From positions 1 through 10,515 of the forward strand of contig JAANWY010000124.1 in the NCBI GenBank assembly GCA_018263655.1: a stretch of DNA of 10,515 nt. The letters run 5' to 3'. The notes beneath the pieces are model-generated. The model was given only the letters and a program-made list of their open reading frames with translations. It was not told the origin of the DNA and ran no database searches. This DNA comes from Anaerolineales bacterium (GTDB lineage Bacteria; Chloroflexota; Anaerolineae; Epilineales; JAANWY01). Positions 1 through 9,571 of the stretch are shown here, in pieces; the stretch's first letter is position 1, and every line of letters starts with the position of its first letter. Made by a program: the position numbers and the translations under genes.

Positions 1-86
1 CTCAGGACGTCGCTTCGATACGCTTCGACGGGCTCAGGACGTCGCTCAGGATGCTCATCCCGAGCGACGTCCTGAGTTCATCGAAG
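1..86. repeat. REP-like palindromic repeat cluster
   Basis: CTCAGGACGTCGCTC at 33-47 is perfectly inverted at 62-76 (15 bp). An outer stem pairs CTTCGA (23-28) with TCGAAG (81-86). The 14-base segment CTCAGGACGTCGCT also starts at position 1, so it is present as a direct repeat as well. The motif CTTCG-x-C-xx-GCTCAGGACG recurs at 6701-6719, and a relative lies inside purB. This looks like a dispersed REP-type element. It may continue to the left of the window. Nothing coding is convincing here, and 87-239 shows no clear feature. Confidence 0.7.
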
Positions 87-239
87 GGCTTGACGAGGGG
101 CTGTCTTGATCTAACTGGTGAAGGATTTCTGCCGAGCACTACTAGCTCGTGAATCTTCAGTCTCGATGCTGGAAAAACGCTCCAAGCCGCGTTAATATAG
201 GTGAAGTTAAGTAGAAACAGCCGCCGACTATTCTTGCCT

Positions 240-271
240 CCCCCCTGGCAACTATTATTGCGCCAGGGGGG
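240..271. terminator. Hairpin after purB
   Basis: CCCCCCTGGC (240-249) pairs perfectly with GCCAGGGGGG (262-271) around a 12-nt loop. It lies 4 bp beyond the purB stop codon, so it probably ends the purB transcript. The T-rich tail (TTTATTAG) is on the plus-strand side. On the minus strand the hairpin is followed by AGGCAAG, a poor U tract, so termination of purB may be weak or factor-assisted. Confidence 0.6.
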
Positions 272-275
272 TTTA

Positions 276-1706
276 TTAGTCAGCCGCCGCTTCGCGAATG
301 CGTTTGGCCAGCGCTCGGGCGCGGGCCGGCGCATCCCCCACGTAGTCTCCAGCGTCTAACAGCTCCCGAACCTGATTGGGGCCCAAGAGTGCGGTGATGG
401 CTGTGTCGCTGGCCAGCCGTTCAGCCAATGGATTAGGCTCTCCATCGGCGACGGCCTCCCACGCCGCCAGCGAGTGCCGGCGAATCACTTCGTGCAACGC
501 CTGGCGATCTGCCCTATTTTGAGCTTGTCGAAGAGTGCCGACCTTCACCGCTTCCATCAGCACTCGCTCCGTCGCGGCGAAGACCCCGTACTTCTCCAGG
601 TTGCGCGCCAGCGCTCCCTCATCGATCTCCAACCCACGCAGCACCCGGCCGGCTCTTCGCAGAATCTCGTCAGTGGCCAAGAAGGCGGCCGGCAACACCT
701 CGCGCCGGTTCGCTGAGTCATCCATCGTCCGCTCCAGCAAATTGTCGGCCATGTTGCCCCAGGCGATGCGCGGCAACGAGGCCACGAAGCGCGCCAGGCT
801 GTCGATGTTCTCGGCGACGATGGGGTTGCGCTTGAAGGGCATGGCCGAGGAGCCCACCTGCTTGGCGCCGAAGGGCTCGAACCACTCGTGGGCCAGCGGC
901 GATTGCAGCACGCGCAGGTCGAAGGCGAATTTGTAGAGCGTGCCGCCCAAGCCGGCCAGCGCGTTGAGCACCAGCCAGTCCTGCTTGCGCGGATAGACCT
1001 GCGTGGTCACGTCGAAGCTCTCCAGACCGAGGGCCTCCATGACGCGCGTCTCCAGCTCCGCCGGCGTCGTTTCGGTGCCGGCCAGCAACTGCACAAACGA
1101 CGCCGATGTGCCGGTCGCGCCTTTGATCCCCTTGCCACGGATCCCATCTCGCACCCGCCGTAACTCCTGGAGATCCATGAGCAGGTCCTGACCGTACTGC
1201 GCCAGCCGATAGCCGACGGTGGTGGGTTCGGCCGGCTGCAGGTGGGTGAACCCCATGCAGGCGACGCCCGCCCAGCGTTCTATCTGGCCGGCCAACGTCT
1301 CCAGCAGCGCATCCAGGCGATCGAGGGTCAGGTCAAGGGATTCGCGAATTCGCACGGCATCAGTGTTGTCTTTGAGGTCCATGCTGGTGGCGCCCAGGTG
1401 AATGATCCCGCCGCCCACGGGGCACTGCTCGGCAAACGCGCGGATCTCGGCCATCAGGTCGTGGCGGATCTCACGCTCGATCTCGTGCGAGCGGGCGATA
1501 TCGACCTCGTCTTGATGGGCGCGTAGATCGGCGACTTGCTCGACGGTCACGAGGCCGGCCGCCTGCTGCGCTTCGGCCAGGGCGACCCAGATGCGGCGGA
1601 AGAGCCGGCGGCGGTGCACCTCGGACCAGATGTGGCGCATCTCGTCGCTCCCGTAGCGCCAGGTGAAGGGCGACAGAAACGTTGTGTGATCAAAATGCTC
1701 AGTCAT
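276..1706 (-). CDS. purB: Adenylosuccinate lyase
   Basis: Adenylosuccinate lyase of the fumarase/aspartase superfamily is a cytosolic enzyme that releases fumarate from SAICAR and from adenylosuccinate in purine synthesis. Seen in the sequence: the superfamily signature GSSAMPFKRNP, an upstream GATSMDLKDN segment and a GFTHLQPAEPTTVGYR segment, both typical of active-site regions. The chosen start (MTEHFDHTTF, 476 aa) has GGAG six bases upstream. A start 12 codons further up at 1742 is possible but lacks a comparable site. The length is normal for the family. The gene stands alone, divergent from the lipoprotein gene, with no other purine gene in the window. Oddity: near residue 392 the usual 'VKxGxDRQxLHE' stretch carries roughly eight extra residues, VGTLRQAQNRADRQ, where LRQAQ is encoded by a REP-like motif. 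The assignment is secure. Confidence 0.96.
   Translation of the reverse strand: MTEHFDHTTFLSPFTWRYGSDEMRHIWSEVHRRRLFRRIWVALAEAQQAAGLVTVEQVADLRAHQDEVDIARSHEIEREIRHDLMAEIRAFAEQCPVGGGIIHLGATSMDLKDNTDAVRIRESLDLTLDRLDALLETLAGQIERWAGVACMGFTHLQPAEPTTVGYRLAQYGQDLLMDLQELRRVRDGIRGKGIKGATGTSASFVQLLAGTETTPAELETRVMEALGLESFDVTTQVYPRKQDWLVLNALAGLGGTLYKFAFDLRVLQSPLAHEWFEPFGAKQVGSSAMPFKRNPIVAENIDSLARFVASLPRIAWGNMADNLLERTMDDSANRREVLPAAFLATDEILRRAGRVLRGLEIDEGALARNLEKYGVFAATERVLMEAVKVGTLRQAQNRADRQALHEVIRRHSLAAWEAVADGEPNPLAERLASDTAITALLGPNQVRELLDAGDYVGDAPARARALAKRIREAAAD
511..537 (-). repeat. REP-like fragment inside purB
   Basis: Read on the minus strand, CTTCGACAAGCTCA (plus-strand 520-533) matches the core of the palindromic repeats at 23-39 (CTTCGACGGGCTCAGG) and 6701-6717 (CTTCGTCAGGCTCAGG). 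It encodes LRQAQ in frame within purB, where family members usually have a shorter connection between helices. I infer insertion of a repeat fragment without loss of frame. The exact borders are uncertain and no alignment was run. Confidence 0.5.
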
Positions 1707-1824
1707 TTTCGACTCCATGAATGACAGCGAATTAAGGACCAAACAAATCCCGTATGCCTCCAGTTTGTTCCTGTCTCAGTTGGTTGTAGTGTCAGCCGTG
1801 AGAACTCCACAGCGATCTCCCTTC

Positions 1825-1853
1825 AGTATAAGGCAAGGTTCAGCGCCCGTCAA
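1825..1853 (-). promoter_or_regulatory. purB promoter (sigma70-type)
   Basis: On the minus strand, TTGACG (1848-1853) and TATACT (1825-1830) are separated by exactly 17 bp. Transcription would start near 1818 and give a 5' leader of about 110 nt before the purB start at 1706. I see no recognisable riboswitch in that leader. The purB ribosome binding site, GGAG, is at 1713-1716. Confidence 0.7.
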
Positions 1854-1988
1854 TGCATCCGGACGCCCCAAGATAAGTGCTATCTTCCTTGCCACCAGCC
1901 CAGACTTGCACTACGATTGAGCTGAGATATGGCCGACCTGTCGAGGCCAACGTCGGCTCCCGCAACAGCAATTCGAAAGCGAAGTTGA

Positions 1989-2030
1989 CTACTCAGGCGC
2001 TTCGTGCCTACACAAGAATAGACCAGAAAA
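1989..2030 (+). repeat. CTACTCAGG repeat, copy 1 (no hairpin core)
   Basis: It begins with CTACTCAGGC and runs through CCTACACAAGAATAGACCAGAAAAA. It matches the left end of the element at 6479-6601 over about 40 bases with few differences, and copy 3 at 10479 in reverse. The GC-rich palindromic core of the other copies is absent: the sequence jumps to GAGTAGCTGAATG, which resembles what follows the core of copy 2 (GAGTAGCTTGACAATG). This suggests a core-deleted relative. Inside it, AGGCGC-TTC-GTGCCT folds into a small hairpin. It lies just upstream of the lipoprotein gene. Confidence 0.65.
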
Positions 2031-2062
2031 AGAGTAGCTGAATGCTTAGGGAGGAAATCGCC

Positions 2063-2611
2063 ATGTGTCTGCGAGGAACGATCGCGCTACTCATCATCCT
2101 GATAGTAATGGCTTGCCAGCCCATCCCGACCGCGCCGCCGGTCCAACCCGCCGCTGGCACCACTACGACCGCTACGCCACCGCTGCCGGCCGGCGCACTG
2201 GAATCTGCGGAGGAACAGATGCCGATGACGGAAGACACCCTGGACCTGGACGAAGCCAACGTGACGTTCGTCAAAGCCACCGAGGCCGGCGACGGCACTT
2301 GGCGCTTCGACGTCACCGTCCGGCACAACGACGAAGGCTGGGACCACTACGCAAACGGTTGGGACATCGTGCTGCCTGACGGTACCGTGCTGAAGAGAAA
2401 TCCGGACGACGAGTTCACACGGCTGCTGCTCCACCCACACGAAAACGAACAGCCCTTCACCCGCTCTCAGTCTGGGCTCACGATCCCTGAAGGCGTGAGC
2501 GAGGTGACGGTCCGCGCCCACTGCATCGTGCACGAGTTCGGTGGCCGCGATGTCGTCGTTGATCTGACAGCGGAAGAGGGACCCCACTTCAAGATAGAGC
2601 GCCGGCCATGA
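2063..2611 (+). CDS. Uncharacterised lipoprotein
   Basis: A predicted 182-aa exported lipoprotein. The start at 2063 is chosen because AGGGAGGA (2048-2055) lies seven bases before it; an in-frame ATG at 2042 has no such site. The N terminus has one Arg, a hydrophobic run (residues 6-17) and a lipobox-like VMA-C with Cys18. A Thr/Pro/Ala-rich linker follows to about residue 50, as is common in lipoproteins anchored to the outer face of the membrane. The rest (about 65-180) looks like one beta-rich domain with alternating polar and hydrophobic strands and conserved-looking segments NDEGWDHYANGWDIVLPDG, HPHENEQPFTRS and VTVRAHCIVHEFGG. I do not recognise the family and assign no function. It is probably monocistronic: prkA has its own promoter downstream. 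The 2612-2766 stretch shows no clear terminator. Confidence 0.85.
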   Translation: MCLRGTIALLIILIVMACQPIPTAPPVQPAAGTTTTATPPLPAGALESAEEQMPMTEDTLDLDEANVTFVKATEAGDGTWRFDVTVRHNDEGWDHYANGWDIVLPDGTVLKRNPDDEFTRLLLHPHENEQPFTRSQSGLTIPEGVSEVTVRAHCIVHEFGGRDVVVDLTAEEGPHFKIERRP

Positions 2612-2766
2612 CTGGAGTAAGAATCCCCCCACGAGCCACGTCTACTTAGCAAGGGTAAGCAAGAGACCGCGAAGGTCGACGGCCACAGCGAAGTGGCAGC
2701 CGAGGATGATACGATATGAACCACCGACACTGAAGTCGACCATAAGGCAACTTTTTGCTATCGTAT

Positions 2767-2795
2767 TTGACTCATCCAGCGATGTCTGCTATAAT
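2767..2795 (+). promoter_or_regulatory. prkA promoter (sigma70-type, extended -10)
   Basis: TTGACT (2767-2772) and a perfect TATAAT (2790-2795) are 17 bp apart, with TG at 2787-2788 giving an extended -10. This is the strongest promoter in the window. Transcription would begin near 2802, leaving about 340 nt of untranslated leader before the prkA start codon. Confidence 0.8.
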
Positions 2796-2900
2796 GGCTG
2801 GCATATAACATCCAACTGGTCACTCAATCAATCGCAGACCCTAGGAGGTCAGCGTGTGGTAAGTTAGGTAACCACACAAGAAACAGAATCGAACCTTGAC

Positions 2901-2942
2901 AACCGACCCACGGTCACAGACCTGGGTCGGTTTGTGTTTTCT
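2901..2942 (+). terminator. Terminator-like hairpin 1 in prkA leader
   Basis: AACCGACCCA (2901-2910) pairs with TGGGTCGGTT (2923-2932). The stem continues inward with GGTC (2912-2915) and GACC (2919-2922) around an ACA loop, with only C2911 bulged, giving 14 base pairs. The tail TGTGTTTTCT is only moderately T-rich, so termination may be partial. Confidence 0.6.
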
Positions 2943-3026
2943 AAGAGGAACAACGGCGTACCCCGCCACGTTGCAGCTCACAACAAAGCCTGTTGGCAAC
3001 ATACAGACGCCTCGACGACCTGCTAC

Positions 3027-3069
3027 CCCCATCACCACTCCACGATCCGTGGCCAGAATGGGGTTTTTT
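3027..3069 (+). terminator. Terminator-like hairpin 2 in prkA leader
   Basis: CCCCAT (3027-3032) pairs with ATGGGG (3058-3063), directly followed by six Ts (3064-3069). An inner hairpin, CCACG (3040-3044) with CGTGG (3048-3052), stabilises the loop. It is about 75 bases before the prkA start, so a transcript must pass it for prkA to be made. Confidence 0.6.
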
Positions 3070-3144
3070 GTATCCGCAGGTCAGAGTTCAGACCTCGGTT
3101 ACGGGTTTGCTCACGTAAACCGACGCATGATGGAGGTAATGTGA

Positions 3145-6417
<3,273 letters not shown>

Positions 6418-6478
6418 ACAGCAATTCCCGCTCTACCGTCGTCCTCGCATTGGCCCAAAGTATCAAGATATGTTGTGA

Positions 6479-6601
6479 CTACTCAGGCACTTCGCACCTA
6501 CACAAGAAGAGATCGGAAAAAAGGGGTCGGTGGGGGGCGGCCGCCCCCCACCGACCCCTTTTTTCCGCATTCCTCAACTGCGCGGGTGGCAGCCTGAGTA
6601 G
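6479..6601 (+). repeat. CTACTCAGG repeat, copy 2 (MITE-like, with TIRs and palindromic core)
   Basis: The element is bounded by CTACTCAGGC (6479-6488) and its exact inverse GCCTGAGTAG (6592-6601). Inside are CCTACACAAGAAGAG, a perfect 54-bp palindrome and TTCCTCAACT. Copy 3 (reverse, 10479-10309) has the same parts in the same order with different hairpin sequences, so the fold is conserved more than the bases. It encodes nothing plausible. It is likely a non-autonomous mobile element, or a dispersed terminator module, here placed 61 bp after prkA. I see no clear target-site duplication. Confidence 0.7.
6514..6567. terminator. Perfect 54-bp palindrome, bidirectional terminator after prkA
   Basis: The arms 6514-6540 and 6541-6567 are exact reverse complements: CGGAAAAAAGGGGTCGG leads into a run of Gs, mirrored by a run of Cs and CCCCTTTTTTCCG. 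A GC-rich stem with A6 before and T6 after is the form of a bidirectional intrinsic terminator. Because it is the core of a repeated element, terminator function may be co-opted. Confidence 0.75.
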
Positions 6602-6615
6602 CTTGACAATGTTAA
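6602..6615. promoter_or_regulatory. Quasi-palindromic 14-mer, site 1 (candidate operator)
   Basis: CTTGACAATGTTAA here is repeated exactly, in inverted orientation, at 6760-6773, where it overlaps the -35 box of yhbH. The 13-mer is itself nearly symmetric (TTGACA-A-TGTTAA), as repressor sites often are. Alternatively, the pair may simply be the arms of the repeat block it encloses. Confidence 0.35.
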
Positions 6616-6654
6616 ATTCGGTTCAGAAACAGCCTTTTGCTCGCCGAAGAGCCT

Positions 6655-6749
6655 GTGCTGAGCGTAGCCGAAGTATCTCCTGACCGAGGCGAATGAGGCC
6701 CTTCGTCAGGCTCAGGACGCCGCTCGGTCAGGAGACCTTCGGCCAGCAC
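6655..6749. repeat. REP-like long imperfect inverted repeat
   Basis: The left arm reads GTGCTG (6655-6660), GCCGAAG (6667-6673), TCTCCTGACCGAG (6676-6688). The right arm mirrors it: CTCGGTCAGGAGA (6723-6735), CTTCGGC (6737-6743), CAGCAC (6744-6749). Between the arms is CTTCGTCAGGCTCAGGACG (6701-6719), the motif shared with the repeats at 1-86 and inside purB. It belongs to the same dispersed palindrome family. Confidence 0.65.
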
Positions 6750-6759
6750 GCCAGGCAAC

Positions 6760-6773
6760 TTAACATTGTCAAG
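6760..6773. promoter_or_regulatory. Quasi-palindromic 14-mer, site 2 (candidate operator over yhbH -35)
   Basis: TTAACATTGTCAAG is the exact reverse complement of 6602-6615 and contains the -35 hexamer TTGTCA (6766-6771) proposed for yhbH. A regulator bound here would block RNA polymerase, and the second site 158 bp upstream would allow looping. This is inference from sequence only. Confidence 0.35.
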
Positions 6774-6794
6774 GTAGTACGACAAGTTTATGCT
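6766..6794 (+). promoter_or_regulatory. Possible yhbH promoter
   Basis: TTGTCA (6766-6771) and TATGCT (6789-6794) are 17 bp apart, with the start of transcription near 6801 and a very short leader to the ATG at 6824. It is weaker than the prkA promoter. It fits with a terminator separating prkA from yhbH. Confidence 0.45.
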
Positions 6795-6823
6795 ACATTG
6801 CTTGGAAATGATCGAATAGAAAA

Positions 6824-7930
6824 ATGGCAGACAGAATCGAACGAGACAGCCGGCGCTTCAAAAAGGTTGTGCGCGGCCACATCAAGAAAAACCTGCGCAA
6901 ATACATGTCGCAGAGGGAGATGATTGGCCGGCGCGGAAGAGACGCCGTCAGTATTCCGGTGCCGCAAATCGAGCTCCCGCGCTTCAAATTTGGCCGCAAG
7001 CAGACCGGCGGCGTGGGCCAGGGCGAAGGCGAGCCCGGCACGCCGCTGGGGCCGGCTGAGGGCGAACAAAGCAGCGGCGAAGCCGGCAACCAGCCCGGCC
7101 AGCACATCCTGGAGGTCGAGCTGACTTTCGAGGAGCTGGCCGAGCTGATGGCCGAAGAGTTGGAACTGCCCAACATTGAGCCGAAAGGCAAGAAGACCAT
7201 CGTCTCAGAGAAGGACCGCTACACCGGCATCCGCCGCGTCGGGCCAGAGAGCTTGCGTCACTTCAAGCGCACGTACAAGGAAGCGCTGAAGCGGCAAATG
7301 GCTGCCGGCACCTACAATCCGGACAACCCCCGGATCGTCCCGATCCGCGAGGACAAGCGGTATCGCTCGTGGAACGTCAAACACGAGCCGGAGAGCAACG
7401 CCGTGATCATCTACATGATGGATGTGAGCGGCTCCATGGGCGACGAGCAGAAAGAGATGGTTCGGTTGACGGCCTTCTGGATCGACACCTGGCTGAAACA
7501 TCAGTACGAGAGCATTGAGCGCCGCTACATCGTCCACGACGCCGCAGCCAAGGAAGTCGATGAGCACACGTTCTATCACCTGCGTGAAAGCGGCGGGACG
7601 CTCATCTCGTCAGCCTACACGCTCTGCAACAAGCTGATCGACGAGGAGTACGATCCCGAAGAGTGGAACATCTACCCGCTCCACTTCTCCGACGGCGACA
7701 ACTGGGGGGGCGATGACACCCGTAAGTGCATGGACATCTTGCGCGAGGGGTTACTCCCGAAGTCAAACATGTTCGCCTACGGTCAGGTGCGCAGCTACTA
7801 CGGCAGCGGCGAGTTCATCGCCGACCTGGACGCGGCATTTCCCGTCGAAGAGAAGGTCGTGCTCGCGGAGATCCCCGATCGCGATGGCATCTACGACACC
7901 ATTCGAGCATTCTTGGGCAAAGGACGATAA
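6824..7930 (+). CDS. yhbH: YhbH/YeaH family (DUF444) VWA-domain protein
   Basis: A 368-aa member of the UPF0229/DUF444 family (B. subtilis YhbH, E. coli YeaH), the usual genetic partner of PrkA/YeaG; its biochemical role is not settled. The N terminus is basic and family-typical (RRFKKVVRGHIKKNLRKYM), followed by a low-complexity Gly/Glu/Pro-rich linker (about 60-90). The C-terminal half is a von Willebrand A-like domain with a MIDAS metal site: DVSGSMG (Asp200, Ser202, Ser204), Thr259 in SGGT and Asp290 in FSDGD. The start is fixed by an in-frame stop at 6809, although only a weak GGAA lies upstream, about 15 bases away. At 368 aa it is slightly shorter than the roughly 390-430 aa of the named relatives. 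It is separated from prkA by a terminator and repeats, so it may be transcribed independently or by read-through. Confidence 0.93.
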   Translation: MADRIERDSRRFKKVVRGHIKKNLRKYMSQREMIGRRGRDAVSIPVPQIELPRFKFGRKQTGGVGQGEGEPGTPLGPAEGEQSSGEAGNQPGQHILEVELTFEELAELMAEELELPNIEPKGKKTIVSEKDRYTGIRRVGPESLRHFKRTYKEALKRQMAAGTYNPDNPRIVPIREDKRYRSWNVKHEPESNAVIIYMMDVSGSMGDEQKEMVRLTAFWIDTWLKHQYESIERRYIVHDAAAKEVDEHTFYHLRESGGTLISSAYTLCNKLIDEEYDPEEWNIYPLHFSDGDNWGGDDTRKCMDILREGLLPKSNMFAYGQVRSYYGSGEFIADLDAAFPVEEKVVLAEIPDRDGIYDTIRAFLGKGR

Positions 7931-7934
7931 ATGA

Positions 7935-7966
7935 GCAGGGGCGCAGAGGTGCGGAGGGGCAGGGGT
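7935..7966. repeat. G-rich spacer repeat before spoVR
   Basis: The 138-bp gap between yhbH and spoVR opens with a purine-rich run containing GCAGAGGTGC (7943-7952) and AGGTGCGGAGG (7947-7957). Both strings recur inverted after spoVR (9652-9661 and 9631-9641). I find no promoter or terminator in the rest of the gap (7967-8068), so yhbH and spoVR are probably cotranscribed. Confidence 0.5.
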
Positions 7967-8068
7967 GAAAACCTATTTCTGATGAAGGTTACAGCTCAAA
8001 GCGGACGACAGTCCAGTGCGGGCATTCTTCTGATGTGGAGAACTGTTTGCAAGCGGTGAATTGAAGTC

Positions 8069-9571
8069 ATGACGAGTAATTTGCCGGCTGACCTAGCCAA
8101 GATACGGGACGAGATTCGAGAGATCGCCCTGGGCTACGGGCTCGACTTCTTCGAAGTCATCTACGAGATGCTGGACTTCGACCAGATGAATCAGGTAGCG
8201 GCCTACGGCGGCTTCCCAACGCGCTACCCTCACTGGTCTTTTGGTATGGAGTACCAGCGGCTCAAGAAGAGCTACGCGTATGGGTTGCACCGTATCTACG
8301 AAATGGTGATCAACAACGATCCGTGCTACGCCTACCTGCTCGTCTCCAATGAACCGGTGGACCAGAAGCTAGTGATGGCCCACGTCTACGGGCACTCGGA
8401 TTTCTTCAAGAATAACCTGTGGTTCGCTCACACGAACCGCAAGATGATGGACGAGATGGCCAACCACGGCACACGCATTCGGCGCTACATGGACAAGTAC
8501 GGCGCGGATGATGTCGAAGACTTTATCGACGTCTGCCTGTCCATCGAGAACCTCATCGACCCGCACCTGCCAGGCATCCGGCGCCGGCCCCGCCCAGAGC
8601 CCGAGGATGAGGACGACAAAGCCGCATTCACCGAGCAGCGGCCCGGCGAGCTGCCGGCGAAGGAATACATGGACCCCTTCATCAACCCCTCCGCCGTCCT
8701 GACTGAGGAGGCCAAGCGCGTGCGCGAAGAGCAGGAGAGTCGCAAACAGCGCTTCCCGGAGGAGCCGGAGCGGGACGTCATGCTCTTCCTGCTAGAACAC
8801 GCGCCACTGGACACCTGGCAGCAAGACGTGCTAGCCATCATCCGCGAAGAAGCCTACTACCTCCTGCCACAGCGGCAAACGAAGATACTCAATGAAGGTT
8901 GGGCCGCGTACTGGCATAGCACGATCATGACACAGTCCGGCATTATGACCAACGCAGAGGTCATCGACTACGCCGATCACCACGCGGGTACCGTGGCGAT
9001 GCAGCCGGGCCGGCTCAACCCGTACAAGCTCGGCCTAGAGTTGTTCCGCGACGTTGAAGAACGTTGGGACAAGGGGCGCTTTGGCCGAGAGTACGCGCAG
9101 TGTGACGACATGCAGGCGAAGGCGAACTGGGACCAAGAGCTCGGACTAGGACGTCAGAAGGTTTTTGAAGTCCGCCGGATCTACAACGATGTCGGCCTCA
9201 TCGACACATTTCTAACGGAAGACTTCGCCCGCCGGCACCGGCTGTTCACCTTCGGTTACAACGAACGCCATGAACAATACGAGATCGTAAGTCGCGAATT
9301 CGAGAAAATAAAGAAGAAGCTGCTTTTCAGCCTGACAAATAGTGGTCAGCCGATTATTCGGGTACAGAATGCCAACCTCGACAATCGAGGCGAGCTGCTG
9401 CTAAGGCACCAGCACGAGGGCATTGATCTGAAAACAGACTATGCCAGAGACACGCTGAAGCACATCTACAAGCTCTGGAATCGTCCAGCTCACATCGACA
9501 CCGTCATCGACGATACTCCAAGACGACTCACCTTTGATGGCCGAGACCATCGAGTCCGGAAGTTGAGCTGA
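8069..9571 (+). CDS. spoVR: SpoVR family protein
   Basis: A 500-aa SpoVR-family protein (B. subtilis SpoVR, involved in spore cortex formation; E. coli YcgB). The catalytic function, if any, is unknown. The whole length follows the family: YPHWSFGMEYQRLKKSYAYG near residue 55, HVYGHSDFFKNN (His105, His109), and NEGWAAYWH (275-283, with Glu276 and His283), a His/Glu pattern that could bind metal. The middle (about 170-245) is charged and rich in Glu, Arg and Pro. The C terminus is RVQNANLDNRGELLLRH followed by the usual IYKLWNRPAHIDT. The ATG is fixed by an in-frame stop at 8057, and there is little ribosome-binding sequence before it. It closes the PrkA-YhbH-SpoVR set. Its stop codon lies inside an 8-bp tandem repeat. 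The identification is firm. Confidence 0.95.
   Translation: MTSNLPADLAKIRDEIREIALGYGLDFFEVIYEMLDFDQMNQVAAYGGFPTRYPHWSFGMEYQRLKKSYAYGLHRIYEMVINNDPCYAYLLVSNEPVDQKLVMAHVYGHSDFFKNNLWFAHTNRKMMDEMANHGTRIRRYMDKYGADDVEDFIDVCLSIENLIDPHLPGIRRRPRPEPEDEDDKAAFTEQRPGELPAKEYMDPFINPSAVLTEEAKRVREEQESRKQRFPEEPERDVMLFLLEHAPLDTWQQDVLAIIREEAYYLLPQRQTKILNEGWAAYWHSTIMTQSGIMTNAEVIDYADHHAGTVAMQPGRLNPYKLGLELFRDVEERWDKGRFGREYAQCDDMQAKANWDQELGLGRQKVFEVRRIYNDVGLIDTFLTEDFARRHRLFTFGYNERHEQYEIVSREFEKIKKKLLFSLTNSGQPIIRVQNANLDNRGELLLRHQHEGIDLKTDYARDTLKHIYKLWNRPAHIDTVIDDTPRRLTFDGRDHRVRKLS

Larger units (their letters stand above)
2802..3144 (+). promoter_or_regulatory. Structured 5' leader of prkA (possible cis-regulatory RNA or sRNA)
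   Basis: Between the promoter and prkA lie several helices: GTGTGGT (2854-2860) with ACCACAC (2871-2877); a long hairpin at 2901-2932; CAAC-GGCG (2951-2958) with CGCC-ac-GTTG (2964-2973); CAACA (2981-2985) with TGTTG-GCAAC (2991-3000), whose GCAAC can also pair with GTTGC (2970-2974); and a hairpin plus six Ts at 3027-3069. GACCTGC (3017-3023) can pair with GCAGGTC (3076-3082), which can instead pair with GACCT (3091-3095). Two terminator-like structures in a leader suggest conditional read-through, or a small RNA released upstream of prkA. I match it to no known riboswitch class. The prkA ribosome binding site GGAGGT is at 3133-3137. Confidence 0.5.

Noticed and set aside
2..334. 110-codon minus-strand open frame at the left end
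   Set aside because: It overlaps REP-like palindromes, the hairpin and the end of purB, and shows no recognisable protein features.
1707..1818. Possible purine riboswitch in the purB leader
   Set aside because: The leader is about 110 nt, but I could not find the three-way junction or the conserved loop sequences of the purine or PRPP riboswitches.
2087..2632. 181-codon minus-strand open frame opposite the lipoprotein gene
   Set aside because: The plus-strand frame has a ribosome site and a lipoprotein signal; the minus frame has neither.
2896..3144. An 82-codon open frame starting with TTG and ending right before the prkA ATG, in the same frame
   Set aside because: It has no ribosome binding site, runs straight through both leader hairpins and has no protein-like composition. 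The GGAGGT site clearly serves the ATG at 3145.
6603..6626. TTGACA at 6603 as a promoter
   Set aside because: No acceptable -10 hexamer lies 16-18 bp downstream, so it is better read as part of the repeated 14-mer.
6450..6683. Open frame across the palindrome, similar to a frame at 10239-10436
   Set aside because: The likeness (GxWGAAAxHxPxFSAFLN) arises because both are translations of the same hairpin repeat, not a shared protein.
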